From Macropodus opercularis (Eukaryota; Chordata; Actinopteri; Anabantiformes; Osphronemidae): DNA of 64,000 nucleotides. The notes under the pieces are model-generated. The model was not told the origin of the DNA. It did not search any database and saw only the letters and a program-made list of their open reading frames with translations. The stretch covers positions 2,770,501 through 2,834,500 of the forward strand of contig JAUCMP010000026.1 of assembly GCA_030770545.1 (NCBI GenBank). Direction: 5' to 3'. The number at the start of each line of letters is the position of its first letter. The first letter of the stretch is position 1. Position numbers and translations under genes: made by a program. Of this stretch, positions 63,801 through 64,000 are shown one piece after another.

Positions 63801-64000
63801 ATCCTGCTGGCAGAGCGTCTGACCCACCGTTCCTCAAGCCCGAGTCTGCAGCTCAGAGCGGCACAGGGCCTCTCGTGTCCTGAAGAAACCCCAGAAGCAG
63901 CTACGTTGCATGCAACATGTCTAGAAGATACAAAGATCCATTTCCAGCACTTCATCCAGGATTGTTAAGTTAAAGCATGAGAAACGTTTCTGCAGTGCCA
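60839..64000 (-). other. actn1 intron 1 (partial)
   Basis: No sequence encoding the expected N-terminus (a DPAWEKQQRK-like end) was found on the minus strand, so exon 1 and the promoter lie right of the window. Nothing else recognised. Confidence 0.6.

Noticed and set aside
60839..64000. Search for actn1 exon 1
   Set aside because: No minus-strand segment encoding an alpha-actinin N-terminus; must lie outside the window.

Overview
The window is vertebrate nuclear DNA, almost certainly a teleost fish. It shows spliced genes with GT-AG introns, vertebrate-type protein families, compact introns and a remnant of a fish-type Tc1-like transposon. Three protein-coding genes can be supported. All lie on the minus strand and together occupy most of the window; the rest is introns and spacers.

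1-37.8 kb: slc8a3 (Na+/Ca2+ exchanger NCX3). The large first coding exon is at 31111-32891, with the ATG at 32891 and an in-frame stop upstream. A 28.3-kb intron follows, then the alternatively spliced Calx-beta 'A' exon at 2709-2815. The remaining exons lie beyond position 1. A CpG-rich block at about 36.6-37.8 kb is the likely promoter. The big intron holds no exon I could find. It contains an internally deleted Tc1-like element (13.1-13.4 kb), an ER8-like hairpin (26.38 kb) and simple repeats.

42.2-45.7 kb: cox16, a complete four-exon gene encoding a 106-residue mitochondrial inner-membrane factor for cytochrome c oxidase assembly. An ETS/GABP-type site lies just upstream of its ATG. Its second intron contains repeated homeodomain-like modules.

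46.4-64 kb: actn1 (alpha-actinin-1). Exons 2-21 are present and exon 1 lies beyond the right edge. The 20 exons used in the non-muscle form encode 857 residues, the same length as human ACTN1 residues 36-892. Two exon pairs are alternative. Exon 8 (end of the second calponin-homology domain) is duplicated as two 86-nt copies. The first EF-hand exon exists in calcium-binding (NM, 81 nt) and non-calcium-binding (SM, 66 nt) forms. UGCAUG (RBFOX-type) hexamers cluster next to one member of each pair.

The three genes are not a pathway. NCX3 exports Ca2+ across the plasma membrane, alpha-actinin-1 cross-links actin with Ca2+-dependent regulation, and COX16 serves respiration. Linkage of slc8a3, cox16 and actn1 matches human 14q24 in content and supports the NCX3 and ACTN1 assignments. 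I found no bacterial-type elements, CRISPR arrays, tRNA or rRNA genes. No wholly new system is evident; the most interesting signals concern alternative splicing and candidate cis-regulation.
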